Below, piece after piece: positions 1-7,700 of a stretch of 64,000 nt of DNA (positions within the stretch are counted from its first letter, which is position 1; each line of letters opens with the position of its first letter). The stretch spans positions 1,240,001 to 1,304,000 of the forward strand of contig NZ_CP047591.1 of NCBI RefSeq assembly GCF_010120715.1. The letters run 5' to 3'. This DNA is from Aminipila terrae. Lineage in GTDB: Bacteria; Bacillota; Clostridia; Peptostreptococcales; Anaerovoracaceae. A program made the translations under genes and the position numbers. The notes under the pieces are model-generated. The model was given only the letters and a program-made list of their open reading frames with translations, was not told where the DNA came from and did not search any database.

Positions 1-170
1 TTACCTGTGAAGTGCTGGACAGAATAGATTTTTCTGACACCCGGGCAGACTGGGATTACAAATATCGTGTAAAATGGATTGATGTAAATCAGAAAACAGT
101 AGAAAATTTAATCAAGCTGGTATTTGCCCAGCAGCGTGAATTAATTATGTTTAATGATTCTACAGTTTAA
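1..170 (+). CDS. PilZ-domain protein, C-terminal end only
   Basis: The frame is open from base 3 to a TAA at 168-170; the start lies outside the window. The last 55 codons end in the pattern YRVKWIDV, then NLIKLVFAQQREL. This resembles the closing strand and helix of PilZ domains, where the chain typically ends with a helix of the form xxIxxxIFxxQREL. PilZ proteins bind cyclic di-GMP. The RxxxR and D/NxSxxG binding motifs would lie upstream and cannot be seen. The family call rests only on this C-terminal pattern. A c-di-GMP cyclase and an EAL phosphodiesterase are encoded later in the window, which fits. Confidence 0.55.
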   Translation, partial: TCEVLDRIDFSDTRADWDYKYRVKWIDVNQKTVENLIKLVFAQQRELIMFNDSTV

Positions 171-201
171 AACCTTTTGTCTCGATTTTGGAGAAGTTAT
201 T

Positions 202-837
202 ATGAAAAAGACTTTATTATTAATTTTAATATGTACATTGCTTTTAAGTATGAGTTCCTGCGGAAAGAGTAATGATAAAACCACAGCCAATGACAGTTTG
301 TCCAAGTCTGGAGACTCTGCTGGCAAAGCAGATAGTGCTGCCCAAACTGCCACGGAAGGTGACACCTCTTCAGGCACTGATTTGTCAAAGACCAGTTCTG
401 CAGAAAAAAATGTTGAAAACACCATGAAACGTCTTATCAATGCTACGGATGGTGTTAAAATAGAATCTTTGACTGTTATGGACACTAAAAATGCATCAGA
501 CCCCAATACTTACAAGGTCTATGCCGTCGTTACCTGGAGCAGGAAGCATAGCCCTTCAGACAGCCAGGAGACTATACAGACCTATTCAGACAACATCGCC
601 AGTGCTGCAGATACCAAACTGGGCAACGTTGCAGAGTTATGCCTGATGTGGCTTGTTCCTAATTTTAATGGAACGGCTTCTATCACCTATGAGAACACGG
701 ATGGAATGCTGGCTTTGAAAGAGGGCACATTCGACAGCAGCTTTGGCGGCTCAGCCGATGGAACTACTGGTTCTGGCCTGAACAGTTCTGGCTCTGCATT
801 AAATACTACTGTTACACAATCTGCAATAACAAATTAA
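202..837 (+). CDS. Secreted lipoprotein of unknown function
   Basis: The protein has about 211 residues. ATG at 202 is preferred over the ATG at 154 because it has GGAG about eight bases upstream and is followed at once by a lipoprotein signal peptide: MKK, a hydrophobic stretch, then lipobox LSMSSC with the lipidated Cys near residue 20. The mature N-terminus is a Ser/Thr/Asp/Ala-rich linker to about residue 75. A folded C-terminal part of about 130 residues contains ETIQTYSDNIASAADTKLGN and ENTDGMLAL. It should be anchored on the outer face of the membrane. I do not recognise a named domain. It follows the PilZ gene by 31 bases and ends at a terminator, so the two may be co-transcribed. Confidence 0.7.
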   Translation: MKKTLLLILICTLLLSMSSCGKSNDKTTANDSLSKSGDSAGKADSAAQTATEGDTSSGTDLSKTSSAEKNVENTMKRLINATDGVKIESLTVMDTKNASDPNTYKVYAVVTWSRKHSPSDSQETIQTYSDNIASAADTKLGNVAELCLMWLVPNFNGTASITYENTDGMLALKEGTFDSSFGGSADGTTGSGLNSSGSALNTTVTQSAITN

Positions 838-852
838 ATCTTGATTGTCTTT

Positions 853-890
853 ATAACTCCAGGTACGAATCCTTGGAGTTATTTTTAATT
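853..890 (+). terminator. Rho-independent terminator after the lipoprotein gene
   Basis: Stem ATAACTCCA (853-861) pairs with TGGAGTTAT (873-881), followed on the plus strand by a T-rich tail. It lies 15 bases after the lipoprotein stop codon. Confidence 0.75.
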
Positions 891-1044
891 TTCGGAGTTC
901 CTGCCTTCCATTTGGCAGGATAATGATTATAAAATTCAAATAGAATTGACATCGTAGAAAATATTGCAATAAAAAATCAAATTCAGGTAATCCTAAAACC
1001 AGATACAGATTTATCAAAACTATGAAAAAAGGAATTTTTGAATC

Positions 1045-1503
1045 ATGATAAAGAAGATATTACCTACGACAACTCAAAGAGTTGCATGTCATACACATAA
1101 GTTTATAAATGAACAAATCAGGAACAGCACCCTGTGTTCTCTGAAAAGTTATGCAGATTGCAGCGATAAAGCCCTGTCTGACAGGATAACCAAATTAAAT
1201 GCAGAATGGGATATTGAAAGATTTCTGGAAGCAAACGCTGCCACTATTGTCATCTTAAGTTCCATTTTAGGTATAAAACGGAGCCATTGTTTGTGGTTTC
1301 TTCTGCCAGGTACCGTGGGTTTTTTCCTCCTTCAGCATGCTCTTCAGGGCTGGTGCCCTCCTTTACCTGTTATGCGGAAACTGGGAATCCGCACGGGGCT
1401 TGAAATTGAAAACGAAAAAACGGTATTAAAGTTTTTAAGAGGAGATTTTTTGCATAAGACCGATAATATAGCCAAACTGCTGGAAATGGTAGAAAAGCAG
1501 TGA
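1045..1503 (+). CDS. DUF2892 (YgaP-like transmembrane) family protein
   Basis: A 152-residue protein. The segment from about residue 58 (RFLEANAATIVILSSILG) through a second hydrophobic helix (FFLLQHALQGWCPPLPVMRK) matches the DUF2892 inner-membrane pattern of two helices joined by a short turn, with GWCPPLPVMRKLGIRT at the exit of helix two. The N-terminal 55 residues contain VACHTH and are not otherwise recognised. The C-terminus LKFLRGDF is typical of stand-alone clostridial versions. It is probably a small cytoplasmic-membrane protein. In other bacteria the domain is fused to rhodanese (YgaP), hinting at sulfur chemistry, but no rhodanese is present here. Start chosen at ATG 1045, with AAGGAA about 11 bases upstream. 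Confidence 0.75.
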   Translation: MIKKILPTTTQRVACHTHKFINEQIRNSTLCSLKSYADCSDKALSDRITKLNAEWDIERFLEANAATIVILSSILGIKRSHCLWFLLPGTVGFFLLQHALQGWCPPLPVMRKLGIRTGLEIENEKTVLKFLRGDFLHKTDNIAKLLEMVEKQ

Positions 1504-1557
1504 AAGAAGAGCTCCAATGTGTAACACAAGCATATTGGTGCTTTTTTATCTGTTTAT

Positions 1558-1749
1558 TTATACTTCCTCCAGTTTAGCTCCACACAGTGGGCAGTAATTT
1601 GTTTCTAATTTAATACGTCTGAAAGTTGCTTTATCATTGGGTTTATATATACACGGTATCTCTGTTAAAAACTGATTATCAAAACCAACGTAAACTTTGT
1701 CTGGGCTTTTAAACTGTTCTTCTAAACAGTGACAGGTAAACTTCTTCAT
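1558..1749 (-). CDS. Small zinc-ribbon-like protein
   Basis: A 63-residue protein with two cysteine pairs: CHC near residues 6-8 and CPLCGAKL near the C-terminus. This is the layout of a small zinc ribbon. A strong ribosome binding site, AAGGGGG, lies about seven bases before the ATG, which supports translation. Similar CPLCGAKLEE-ending miniproteins are common in Firmicute phages and accessory regions, but I cannot assign a family. It has no partner gene on its strand within 250 bases. Confidence 0.6.
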   Translation of the reverse strand: MKKFTCHCLEEQFKSPDKVYVGFDNQFLTEIPCIYKPNDKATFRRIKLETNYCPLCGAKLEEV

Positions 1750-1930
1750 ACACGTTCCCCCTTATAGAAGTCTTCTTTATATTCTTGTAGTATTTCTTTT
1801 ACTATTATGTAATTCTTTACATAATTTATTCCTTTGCCCAACTTATTTAACTGATTCAATGAACAGATTGAATTTCACAATTTTAATTCCTTCTTTTACC
1901 TTTTCTCTTCAGAATAGTTCTTTGCACATA

Positions 1931-1979
1931 AAAAATGCACCTCAGAGGTTAGATTTTGTCCACCCTTTAAGATGCATTT
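1931..1979 (-). terminator. Probable terminator hairpin after the kelch/Big_2 gene
   Basis: Read on the minus strand, AAATGCA (1973-1979) pairs with TGCATTT (1933-1939), followed by a short T run. It lies 20-70 bases past the stop of the kelch gene. The loop of about 33 bases contains the small palindrome CCTCAGAGG. The rest of 1750-2001 shows nothing recognisable apart from the ribosome binding site of the zinc-ribbon gene. Confidence 0.45.
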
Positions 1980-2001
1980 CCTTTTTTACGCAATAGCCTT
2001 T

Positions 2002-2445
2002 TTAACCATTTACACGTACATATATCTGATATGCCTGTCCATCCAATTCAGCTTTTACAATGGCCAGACCTTTTTTTACTCCTGTGATTTGACCGTCAGC
2101 GGCTACTGTAGCTATACTGCTATCCATAGAACTCCATGTTACCTTGCTGGCATCATCTGTTAAGTATAAGTTAGCTTTTTCTCCTATCTTTAAATGAGCT
2201 GCTAAACGTAATTCATCCGCTACACCTTTTACAACTTTTACAGGAATATATTCTTTAAAAGTGCCATCGGCATTCTGGGCATAGATGTCCGCTGTTCCTT
2301 CTGCTATGGCAGTTACTTTACCATTTGCATCTACCTTTGCAACAGCTTCGTTAGTGGAGCTCCATGTGAAATTTTTATTGTTGTCTAAATTGTAGGAAGT
2401 GCTGATTTGAACAGTTTCACCTTCGTTAAGTAATACTGATAATTT
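2002..2445 (-). repeat. Duplicated Big_2 module, copy 1
   Basis: This 147-codon segment plus stop corresponds to 4956-5399. By eye 135 of 147 residues are identical, and the nucleotide sequence is also clearly related. It marks a module shared between two secreted proteins with unrelated N-terminal parts. Confidence 0.85.
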
Positions 2446-3364
2446 AAATTCTGGACTTTGCGTACCCACTTGAAGAGATGTCATAATACTACTTGACTCT
2501 CCGCCTCCTATTAAATAGATTGTCCCATTCACAGTCACAGCACTGGCTCCCCATGCATTATTAATCGTGTTCGGTCCAGTTGTCCAAGTATCTTTCTTTG
2601 TATCATAAATTTCAACCACATAAGGTTCATTTACTTTATGTGGTACAAGCCCTCCTATCACATAAACTTTTTCCCCTACAGCTGCACAAGCAAACCCTTC
2701 TCTTACTGTAGGCATTGGCTTTCCAATTGTCCAAGTATCTGTTTTGGTATTATATATTTCAACTCTAGGTGAAAGACCATATGACGTTGCCCCCGAAACT
2801 GCATAAATATTGCTTCCAACAACTGCCAGGTTACATGATCCCCCATAGTACTCGGGGTTCCTTTACTCCATGTGTTCGTTTTTATATCATAAATGTCTAT
2901 ATCTTTTAATGCTTTGCCAACGTCCCCCTCAAACACATATATTTTTCCATTTATAGCTGTAGCTGGTGCAGCTTTTGCCACCGGCATAGAGGCCCCGTTG
3001 TCCATTCATTTTTTACAGTATCGTAGATTTCTACTATATTAGAATATGTCCAATTTTCTACACTGAATCCACCTATAGCATAAATGTATTGTCCATCTAC
3101 GGCTACACCCATATAATGCCTAGCCGTCGGAATAGGTGCTCCTGTTGTCCATTTTTTTGTATTTAAGTCATAAATTTTTACAGTATTAGAACCCCCTCCT
3201 ACAACATAAATTTTATTTCCTATTGTACAAGCTCCTTGCCCTGAACCACTTGCTGGCAGTGACGGTTCTTTTTGCCAAGTGGCTTTATCATCCGCCCATG
3301 CACTCACGCTTGATACCCCTAATACCAAGCACAATGTCATAATAATTGCTATAAATTGTTTCAT
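2002..3364 (-). CDS. Secreted kelch-repeat protein with C-terminal Big_2 domains, frameshifted twice
   Basis: Three overlapping frames join into one 454-codon protein if one G is restored at each of two G runs (plus-strand C runs 2993-2996 and 2840-2844). The corrected length is an exact number of codons. A signal peptide (MKQFIAIIMTLCLVLG, cleavage after AWA near residue 25) is followed by about six kelch blades, each with the IYVVGG then IYDxxxxxWTTG signature. Then come about 147 residues of Big_2-like immunoglobulin folds (FTWSSTNEAVAKVD and VTWSSMDSSIATVAADGQ). It should be an extracellular adhesion or glycan-binding protein. The last 147 residues are about 92 percent identical by eye to those of the gene at 4956-6245. 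The breaks may be sequencing errors or true decay. Confidence 0.75.
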
Positions 3365-3599
3365 ATTGTTTCCTTCTTCCTTTACTATGTATATTTTAAC
3401 AATATTGTTTCATATTTCCATATATATTTCAATTCTGTAATTCCATTTTTTTCTATTATATAATTAAAGGTTTATTAATTAATCATGCTATTTCCACATT
3501 TTTATTCAATATTTTACATATTATATAAAACATAAGAAATGTGAAAAACCATAAACCAGTAAATTGATAATCCCCCAAGTTCTGTACTCATTTCACCTC

Positions 3600-4354
3600 C
3601 TACTTGTTCAATTTTTCAAATACCTGTTTACCATACTGATAATCCAGTATGTAAAGTATAGTATTTAACTGGTATTTGTGCAGATTTTTATTGTCCTGCA
3701 GCATTAATGCAAATAAGCTGTCGGCGTACTGATATGACTCCAAGTACTCCATGGTGTTGCTGTCGAAACCGTATTTTGCTTGTATCTTATTGTAGTTTTC
3801 TGAATGGTTCTGACAACCGGCTACATCAATAAGAAAATAATATTTAACCTGGCTCTGCAGCAAGGATAAGTCCGCGCATGTTCTTTCTGCTTTTGTACTG
3901 TACGGGTCATTTATAAGGGCCCTACCCCTATCATCTAAACCATACCATAAAATAAAGTGTCCGCTTCTGGTCCAGTTGCCTTTACCCATACAGCATATAA
4001 CCATATTACCTTTTTTAATTTCTACCAGGGCCTTTGCGTTATAATCGTTCGCCCACTGGTTTGCTTTACCATAAAGGCTGCTGCCATTTAACTGTGCTAC
4101 TGATATATCATAAGCCTTACCCTGTGGAGCAAAATAACTATAATAAGTCCCTGATTAGTTGCCTTAAATCCATGGGATAAAGACCATGCACATGTATCCT
4201 TTGGAGTTACGTTCTTATTTTTGAGTGTAGCAATAACCATGGCCATGCAGGATGGTCCACAACCAGACTTTCCGATTGTTGTTTTCTCGCCTTTGGCGGA
4301 GTAATCTATATTTGCCCATTTTGGGTCTGTTTGTAAATAATTTATTGGTTTCAA
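3600..4354 (-). CDS. C39-like (papain-fold) peptidase domain protein, frameshifted once
   Basis: Two frames join into about 251 residues if one G is restored at the G run 4149-4151; the repaired reading continues YYSYFAPQGKAYDISVAQLN. The N-terminus has the C39 signature: QTDPKWANIDYS, then SGCGPSCMAMVIATL with the catalytic Cys. SGHFILWYG supplies the His and INDPYS the Asn/Asp. Such stand-alone domains cleave peptides or cell-wall cross-bridges. No signal peptide is visible, so it may be cytoplasmic or released. The start is TTG at 4354, with AAGGG seven bases upstream; no ATG gives the complete signature. The C-terminal 100 residues are unassigned. The 67-aa gene upstream on the same strand is separated by a terminator. 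Confidence 0.75.
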
Positions 4355-4382
4355 GTATATCCCTTCTTTCGTATAAGAAATA

Positions 4383-4400
4383 AGGAGCCCGAAGGCTCCT
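4383..4400 (-). terminator. Terminator hairpin between the 67-aa gene and the C39 peptidase gene
   Basis: AGGAGCC (4383-4389) pairs with GGCTCCT (4394-4400) around a CGAA/TTCG tetraloop. On the minus strand it follows the stop of the 67-aa gene and leads into a moderately T-rich tail. Confidence 0.65.
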
Positions 4401-4406
4401 GTGCTG

Positions 4407-4610
4407 TTAGTCTGTAATACTGTCTAAATCTTTTTTTGCCTGCTTCCAGTTTACCTCTTCTATGTAGGTATCTTGCCTTTTCACAACACCTGCATGTACT
4501 CTGACTTCATAGATTAGCATGTCTGTAGCTACACCCATATCCACTTTCTGCTTGATAGCAATGTCTCTGATCACTCCATCATACTTCTTTTCAAATTCTT
4601 TCTTTAACAT
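4407..4610 (-). CDS. Small cytoplasmic protein of unknown function, 67 aa
   Basis: ATG at 4610 (MLKKEFEKKYDGV) is chosen because AGAGGA lies five bases upstream; the frame opens earlier, but that extension has no ribosome binding site. The protein is charged, predicted helical and soluble, ending NWKQAKKDLDSITD. It lacks cysteines and a signal peptide. I do not recognise a family; the size and composition resemble small phage or plasmid proteins. Its own terminator separates it from the C39 peptidase gene. Confidence 0.55.
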   Translation of the reverse strand: MLKKEFEKKYDGVIRDIAIKQKVDMGVATDMLIYEVRVHAGVVKRQDTYIEEVNWKQAKKDLDSITD

Positions 4611-4815
4611 ATTGTCCTCTCTTTCTGCCCTTTTAGGCATTGAAATTATAAAAAACATGCTTAATTGCATGTCTTAAGCAAAATTACTAATTGTTTTAAT
4701 ATGACGCTTAACTACGGTTAAATTAAATAGCTAAATATATCCTCATCATTCATTCCTTATATTAAACGTAACATATTAAATCCGATATTTTCGGTAACTA
4801 AAAAACACGCATTCT

Positions 4816-4880
4816 GATACAATCCCACTTAAACAAATGAAATAATTAAATTTCATTTGTCTATGGAGGTGGGATGTATC
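4816..4880. repeat. Long imperfect inverted repeat
   Basis: GATACAATCCCAC (4816-4828) mirrors GTGGGATGTATC (4869-4880) with one extra base. Inside it, ACAAATGAAAT mirrors ATTTCATTTGT, giving a nearly continuous 65-base cruciform. It lies in the 345-base gap 4611-4955, downstream of the discoidin-like gene (minus strand), and could be its terminator or the remnant of a mobile element. The remainder of that gap is AT-rich and shows nothing else. Confidence 0.7.
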
Positions 4881-4955
4881 ATTGCTGCGCGCTTTTATCT
4901 AAATTGTTGATTAAAAAGATTAAAAAGAGTAAGGTTTATTCCCTACTCATAATTA

Positions 4956-5399
4956 CTATCCATTTACTCTTACATAAATTTGATATGATTGTCCATTCAT
5001 TTCAGCTTTAACAATAGCGAGACCTTTTTTTACTCCTGTTACTTGACCATCCGCCGCTACTGTAGCTATACTACTATCCATGGAAGTCCATGTTACTTTA
5101 CTGGCATCATCTGTTAAGTATAGCTTTGCTTTTTCCCCAATCTCTAAATGGGCCGCCAGTCTTAATTCATCCGCCACACCTTTTACAACTTTTACTGGAA
5201 TATACTCTTTAAAAGTACCATCTGCATTCTGTGCGTATATATCTGCTGTACCTTCAGCTATAGCGTTAACTTTGCCGTTTTCATCTACTTTCGCAACAGC
5301 TTCGTTTGTAGAACTCCATGTGAAGTTTTTGTTGTTGTCTAAATTGTAGGAAGTGCTGAGCTGAATGTTTTCACCTTCGTTAAGTAACACAGATAATTT
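4956..5399 (-). repeat. Duplicated Big_2 module, copy 2
   Basis: Partner of 2002-2445. By eye only 12 of 147 residues differ, mostly conservatively (for example ISTS/LSTS, DGQI/DGQV). The relation runs to the stop codon. Confidence 0.85.
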
Positions 5400-6245
5400 T
5401 ACTGTTGAATCTTCTGAAGCATTTTTATTAGGAGTTGCAGATATCTCATTGGAATTTGCACTTTCACCAGTTGCATCCAAAGCTGATACAACATAATAAT
5501 AAGTGGCTCCATTAGTTACATTATTATCCTTATATGTGATTGCAGAAGTTGTCGCAATTGTTTGATAAGGACCACTTAGAGTATCCGAACGCTTTATATT
5601 ATAGCTTGTTGAATCTTTAACTGAATCCCAAGACAAAGTTATTTCTGAATCATCTGCTTTAGCTATTAGGTTAGTTGGCACTTGTTTTTTTGGTGCAGCT
5701 AATTCCATCATTTCCATTTCGCCAATAACAACATCAACCCATCCACCATTTGCAGTAACATTTATTCTATATTTACTATAATAGTTTTGATTTTCAAATG
5801 TAAATTCTTTTTTAATTCCAGATTTCCAATCTATTATATTTTTCTGAGTATCTAATACTATCCAAGAACTTAATTTTTCATCCCAACCCTCAAAAGTCCA
5901 GTCTCTAGGTAACTCATTAACTGAGAACACAGGATTTCTTGAAGTAAGAGTATACTTAGATATACATTTAGCATCAGGGAAATCATATTCTAACCAACCA
6001 GTTTTTGTTGCACTTGCCCATGAATAGGTACTACTATGATCAAATGCCTTCCACGGAAGATATTCGTTGGAATTAGACCAAATAGAGCTAGCACTTGCCT
6101 TACCACTCGGATTTGTGTTGCTAGTCATCGCAGGAATTAAGTTCTCGGTATATTGCTCACCAGCCGCAAAACTTACAGTACTAAATGCTCCCATCAATAC
6201 TATTAAAACTACAATAAAACTAACTAATCTTTTTACATACTTCAT
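4956..6245 (-). CDS. Secreted F5/8 type C (discoidin) - FN3 - Big_2 protein
   Basis: A 429-residue protein. A signal peptide (residues 1-27, ending SFAAG) is followed by a discoidin-like region (about 30-185) with SIWSNSNEYLPWKAFDH, GWLEYDF and YSKYRINVTANGG. Then comes a fibronectin type III domain (about 192-272; TNLIAKADDSEITLSWDSV, YYYVVSALDATGES) and about 147 residues of Big_2-like folds. Discoidin domains bind glycans or wall polymers, so an extracellular carbohydrate-binding or adhesion role is inferred. No sortase motif, S-layer repeat or transmembrane anchor is visible. The C-terminal module is shared with the kelch protein at 2002-3364, and the 5' leader DNA is also similar. The gene is intact, unlike its partner. 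Confidence 0.8.
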   Translation of the reverse strand: MKYVKRLVSFIVVLIVLMGAFSTVSFAAGEQYTENLIPAMTSNTNPSGKASASSIWSNSNEYLPWKAFDHSSTYSWASATKTGWLEYDFPDAKCISKYTLTSRNPVFSVNELPRDWTFEGWDEKLSSWIVLDTQKNIIDWKSGIKKEFTFENQNYYSKYRINVTANGGWVDVVIGEMEMMELAAPKKQVPTNLIAKADDSEITLSWDSVKDSTSYNIKRSDTLSGPYQTIATTSAITYKDNNVTNGATYYYVVSALDATGESANSNEISATPNKNASEDSTVKLSVLLNEGENIQLSTSYNLDNNKNFTWSSTNEAVAKVDENGKVNAIAEGTADIYAQNADGTFKEYIPVKVVKGVADELRLAAHLEIGEKAKLYLTDDASKVTWTSMDSSIATVAADGQVTGVKKGLAIVKAEMNGQSYQIYVRVNG

Positions 6246-6460
6246 TTAAATTCCTTCTTTCTATGTTGTGATATTCTATCAATATTGTTTCATATTTCCC
6301 ATATAATTACAATTCTTAACTTCCATATTTTCCTATTATATAATTAAAGATTTATACATTTTTATCTCACTGACAAAAGCATACTTTATTGCGTGCCTTT
6401 GTCTAAAGTTATTCATACTCACGTCTTTATAACTGTGATTTGGAGATTGCTAATTCAAAT

Positions 6461-6580
6461 ATGACTCTGAACCAACTAAAAACTTATGCTTATGCTATAT
6501 CACAAATACAAGGAGCTTGTAGTGCAGATTCAGATAAAGTAATGAAATTGGCTGATGCATTACATAATAAATATAGATAG
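6461..6580 (+). CDS. Small ORF, 39 aa, unknown (possibly a gene remnant)
   Basis: ATG at 6461 opens a 39-codon frame, MTLNQLKTYAYAISQIQGAC and then SADSDKVMKLADALHNKYR. It looks like a soluble helical miniprotein. The stop codon lies inside a perfect long inverted repeat that acts as a terminator, the usual layout for a real transcript end. A start at TTG 6440 would add seven codons. No good ribosome binding site is visible for either start, so it could instead be the 3' remnant of a larger gene. It is the only plus-strand coding candidate between 1.5 and 9.3 kb. Confidence 0.4.
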   Translation: MTLNQLKTYAYAISQIQGACSADSDKVMKLADALHNKYR

Positions 6581-6620
6581 AGAAGAGGATGAAAATTTCA
6601 TCCTCTTCTCTATCTATTAT
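6573..6620 (+). terminator. Strong terminator hairpin after the 39-aa ORF
   Basis: The sequence from ATAGATAGAGAAGAGGATGA is mirrored almost perfectly by TCATCCTCTTCTCTATCTAT, giving a stem of about 20 base pairs, followed by TATTATTTCTTTC. It could work in either direction. The flanking DNA, 6246-6460 and 6621-6754, shows only the leader of the discoidin-like gene and no further genes. Confidence 0.75.
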
Positions 6621-6754
6621 TTCTTTCACCATCCATGGGTTCAAAGCTTGTTTCATTTTTGCATTTCTTCTGGTATGTTTGTCTCACTTATATATCTGAT
6701 ATGACTGCCGTCCTCTTTATATCGTTTATTTACAATTTACATTGTAATCCTTTT

Positions 6755-6800
6755 CAAAAAACAAAATAGCAACTCTTACATTCAAGAGTTGCTATTTTGT
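6755..6800 (-). terminator. Terminator of the tRNA-Ser gene
   Basis: ACAAAATAGCAACTCTT (6761-6777) pairs perfectly with AAGAGTTGCTATTTTGT (6784-6800) around a six-base loop. On the minus strand it is followed by a run of T. It starts seven bases past the encoded CCA end of the tRNA. Confidence 0.85.
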
Positions 6801-6806
6801 AAAATT

Positions 6807-6894
6807 TGGCGGAGGACATGGGACTCGAACCCACGGGGCTGTTACACCTTACCTGATTTCCAATCAGGCTCCTTAGCCACTCGGTCAATCCTCC
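6807..6894 (-). tRNA. tRNA-Ser (anticodon GGA)
   Basis: Read on the minus strand it starts GGAGGATTGACCGAGTGG and ends CTCCGCCA, so CCA is encoded. The acceptor stem GGAGGAT pairs with ATGTCCTCC-type sequence at the 3' end. The anticodon arm CCTGATT-GGA-AATCAGG gives anticodon GGA, reading UCC/UCU. A long variable arm (about 88 bases in total) and the T-arm GGGTTCGAGTCCC are present, as expected of a class II serine tRNA. Its 3' end faces the accessory region 1.5-6.7 kb. Confidence 0.95.
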
Positions 6895-7184
6895 AAAATA
6901 TGTTCTGTTCTCAGACACATTTGCTATTATACTACATTCCCAAACAGGTTTCAAGATATTTATTTTGTTTTGCATAAAATATATCAATTTACAAAAAAGA
7001 ATATATTTCTCCAAATTTCCCTAAAATTTTTTGCAAAAACTACCCATTGGAGTAGGGACTGTTAAGGCTATAATGAATATACTAAGAAAGTACCCTTAAT
7101 ATATGACTTCTGCCTTATTATTAATGAACTAGCAGAATCCCACCTCTGGAACACTAATTTTAAAGCAGTCGTCATATGCCAAAT

Positions 7185-7661
7185 TTATTTAGGAAAATTT
7201 TTTATTCTATCTTCAAGAATCTTATTATAGTCTAACACTTCGTGTTCATACTCATCATTCATGTATTGGGATGATATGAGAAAATCTGCTGTAGCACGAT
7301 TGTTCGCAACTGGTATATCATAAACAGCTGCAATACGAAGTAATGCTTTTACATCCGGATCATGAGGCTGAGCTTCAAGAGGATCCCAGAAAAAAATGAG
7401 CATATCAATCTCACCTTGAGCAATTCTTGCTCCTATTTGCTGATCTCCTCCAAGGGGACCACTCTTAAACCCTTTCACTGGCAACCCTGTGGTTTCTGCA
7501 ATGAGTTTCGAAGTTGTTCCCGTACCTAACAAGAAATGTCTTTTTAATATGTTTTTATTTTCGTCGCACCATTTTACCAATGCGGCTTTTTTATTGTCAT
7601 GGGCTACAAGAGCAATTCTTTTATGCTCCTCCATAATCTGAATGGTTCCTTCATAAGCCAT
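7185..7661 (-). CDS. mgsA: Methylglyoxal synthase
   Basis: A 158-residue cytosolic enzyme converting dihydroxyacetone phosphate to methylglyoxal and phosphate, a bypass of lower glycolysis when phosphate is short. Family motifs are present: IALVAHDNKK at the N-terminus; GTGTTSKLI and KGFKSGPLGGDQQIGARIA for phosphate binding; the catalytic-region aspartates in GEIDMLIFFWDPL; and PVANNRATADFLISS. Length matches the family. It lies 39 bases downstream of thrC on the same strand and is probably co-transcribed. The 290 bases between it and the tRNA gene show no further gene. Confidence 0.95.
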   Translation of the reverse strand: MAYEGTIQIMEEHKRIALVAHDNKKAALVKWCDENKNILKRHFLLGTGTTSKLIAETTGLPVKGFKSGPLGGDQQIGARIAQGEIDMLIFFWDPLEAQPHDPDVKALLRIAAVYDIPVANNRATADFLISSQYMNDEYEHEVLDYNKILEDRIKNFPK

Positions 7662-7700
7662 TTGTTCATCTCCCTTTCCATGTTATTCACTGAAGTAAAC

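Noticed and set aside
799..1017. A 72-aa minus-strand ORF after the lipoprotein gene
   Set aside because: It overlaps the terminator and the lipoprotein 3' end, has no ribosome binding site and an unlikely composition.
2002..3364. Three separate kelch-like genes
   Set aside because: The frames overlap, only the first has a signal peptide, and single-base additions unite them into one protein of whole-codon length.
6754..7014. ORFs overlapping the tRNA-Ser gene on both strands
   Set aside because: They read through a clear tRNA, lack ribosome binding sites and have no family features.
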